Origin: Planctomycetota bacterium
GTDB lineage: Bacteria > Planctomycetota > Phycisphaerae > WQYP01
Direction of reading: 5' to 3'
Assembly: GCA_021805585.1 (NCBI GenBank)
Contig: JAJZEY010000543.1
Coordinates: 1 to 6,720 of the forward strand
Length of the DNA stretch: 6,720 nucleotides
Shown: positions 6,304 through 6,720 of the stretch, piece after piece
How the letters are laid out: every line of letters begins with the position of its first letter
Numbering within the stretch: position 1 is the first letter of the stretch
The notes under the pieces: model-generated
Seen by the model: the letters and a program-made list of their open reading frames with translations, nothing else
Told to the model about the DNA's origin: nothing
The model's database searches: none
Made by a program: the position numbers and the translations under genes

Positions 6304-6720
6304 GTCTTAGGTTGTTCATCGCGAAAAAAGTGTTACAAAATATTGCAATCTCCCTTAGGGCGGCGGTGCGGCCATGCCCGCGAAATCACCATCCGTCCAT
6401 TCCGCCAAAATCTGAATTATCAACCATCCTTATATGCACAGCACGGTTGGGATGGTTCACACGCTTTACTGGTAAGATTTTAGTTTAATCACAGGGACGG
6501 CTTTAAGCAAATCCGATTTTTCCGGTGGCCATTGCGGGCATGCCAATAAATCGGGCGTCAGGCCATTTTGGATTACATGAAGTGGCCTTGGCGCAAAAAA
6601 AAATGCGGGCCGTGAAGGCAAAAAAAGCTGCGCCACGCCAGAAAATTGGCGGCCCCCAAAAGATCGCCGGCGGCAGACAAATTGCATTCCGCCCTATGCC
6701 TCGAATAGAATTCCGTTAAA
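6304..6720. other. Region upstream of hppA with no recognised gene
   Basis: About 420 bp. I see no convincing coding frame, no tRNA and no clear hppA promoter. It contains the 8-bp dyad at 6422-6457, a 7-bp inverted repeat TGGCGCA (6589-6595 with 6629-6635), and A-tracts of 9 (6595-6603) and 7 (6620-6626). On the - strand the A7 tract becomes a T-run a few bases after a 5-bp stem (6636-6640 with 6647-6651). That could be a weak terminator for a gene entering from beyond the right edge, but the gap between stem and T-run makes this doubtful. Confidence 0.5.
6422..6457. repeat. 8-bp inverted repeat upstream of hppA
   Basis: AACCATCC (6422-6429) and GGATGGTT (6450-6457) are perfect inverted copies around a 20-nt spacer. 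On the - strand the spacer contains TATAAG, a -10-like hexamer pointing toward hppA, but no matching -35 was found. It could be an operator dyad or an RNA hairpin; a chance match is quite possible. Confidence 0.3.

Noticed and set aside
6466..6687. - strand frame with a segment DLLACPQW recalling Trm112-type zinc proteins
   Set aside because: Only one Cys of the zinc ribbon would be present, the match is eight residues, and no ribosome binding site precedes it. Most likely chance.
6525..6719. Short basic + strand frame (64 codons, Lys/Ala/Arg-rich tail)
   Set aside because: No ribosome binding site and no recognisable motif. The Lys residues come from the A-tracts.

Overview
The window (about 6.7 kb, moderately GC-rich) looks like an ordinary chromosomal stretch of a Gram-negative, outer-membrane bacterium. 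Lipid A synthesis (LpxA), a thiamine phosphate synthase fused to an N-terminal ThiD2 domain, and a K+-independent type membrane pyrophosphatase together fit the Planctomycetes or wider PVC group best. That placement is an inference from gene types, not a measured phylogeny. No mobile element, CRISPR array, tRNA or rRNA was seen.

Left part (1-2358, + strand): lpxA is followed after a short gap by the ThiD2-ThiE fusion, and the two are probably co-transcribed although their pathways are unrelated. A consensus-like promoter (TTGACC / TATAAT) starts one base after the thiE stop and drives a small metal-binding cupin gene. The leader of that gene carries two short palindromes. The cupin gene ends tail-to-tail with the next gene, with a small hairpin filling the 19-nt gap.

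Centre (2378-3656, - strand): a secreted 283-residue protein whose spaced Gln/Cys, His and Asp residues suggest a papain-like (C39-like) cysteine peptidase fold. Its upstream region (3230-3656) is non-coding. It holds overlapping promoter-like elements on both strands and a nested inverted repeat with a 12-bp outer arm (3353-3458), which is the best candidate here for an undescribed structured RNA.

Right part (3657-6293, - strand): hppA, a full-length ion-pumping pyrophosphatase of 878 residues with an N-terminal extension and the Lys/Thr signature of K+-independent proton pumps. Beyond it, 6304-6720 has no recognisable gene, only a short dyad and A-tracts.

The genes serve the envelope (LpxA, HppA, the secreted protein) and cofactor synthesis (ThiE). 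Apart from lpxA-thiE they look like independent transcription units. I do not see a convincing new multi-gene system. The intergenic structured element and the putative secreted peptidase are the items most worth following up.
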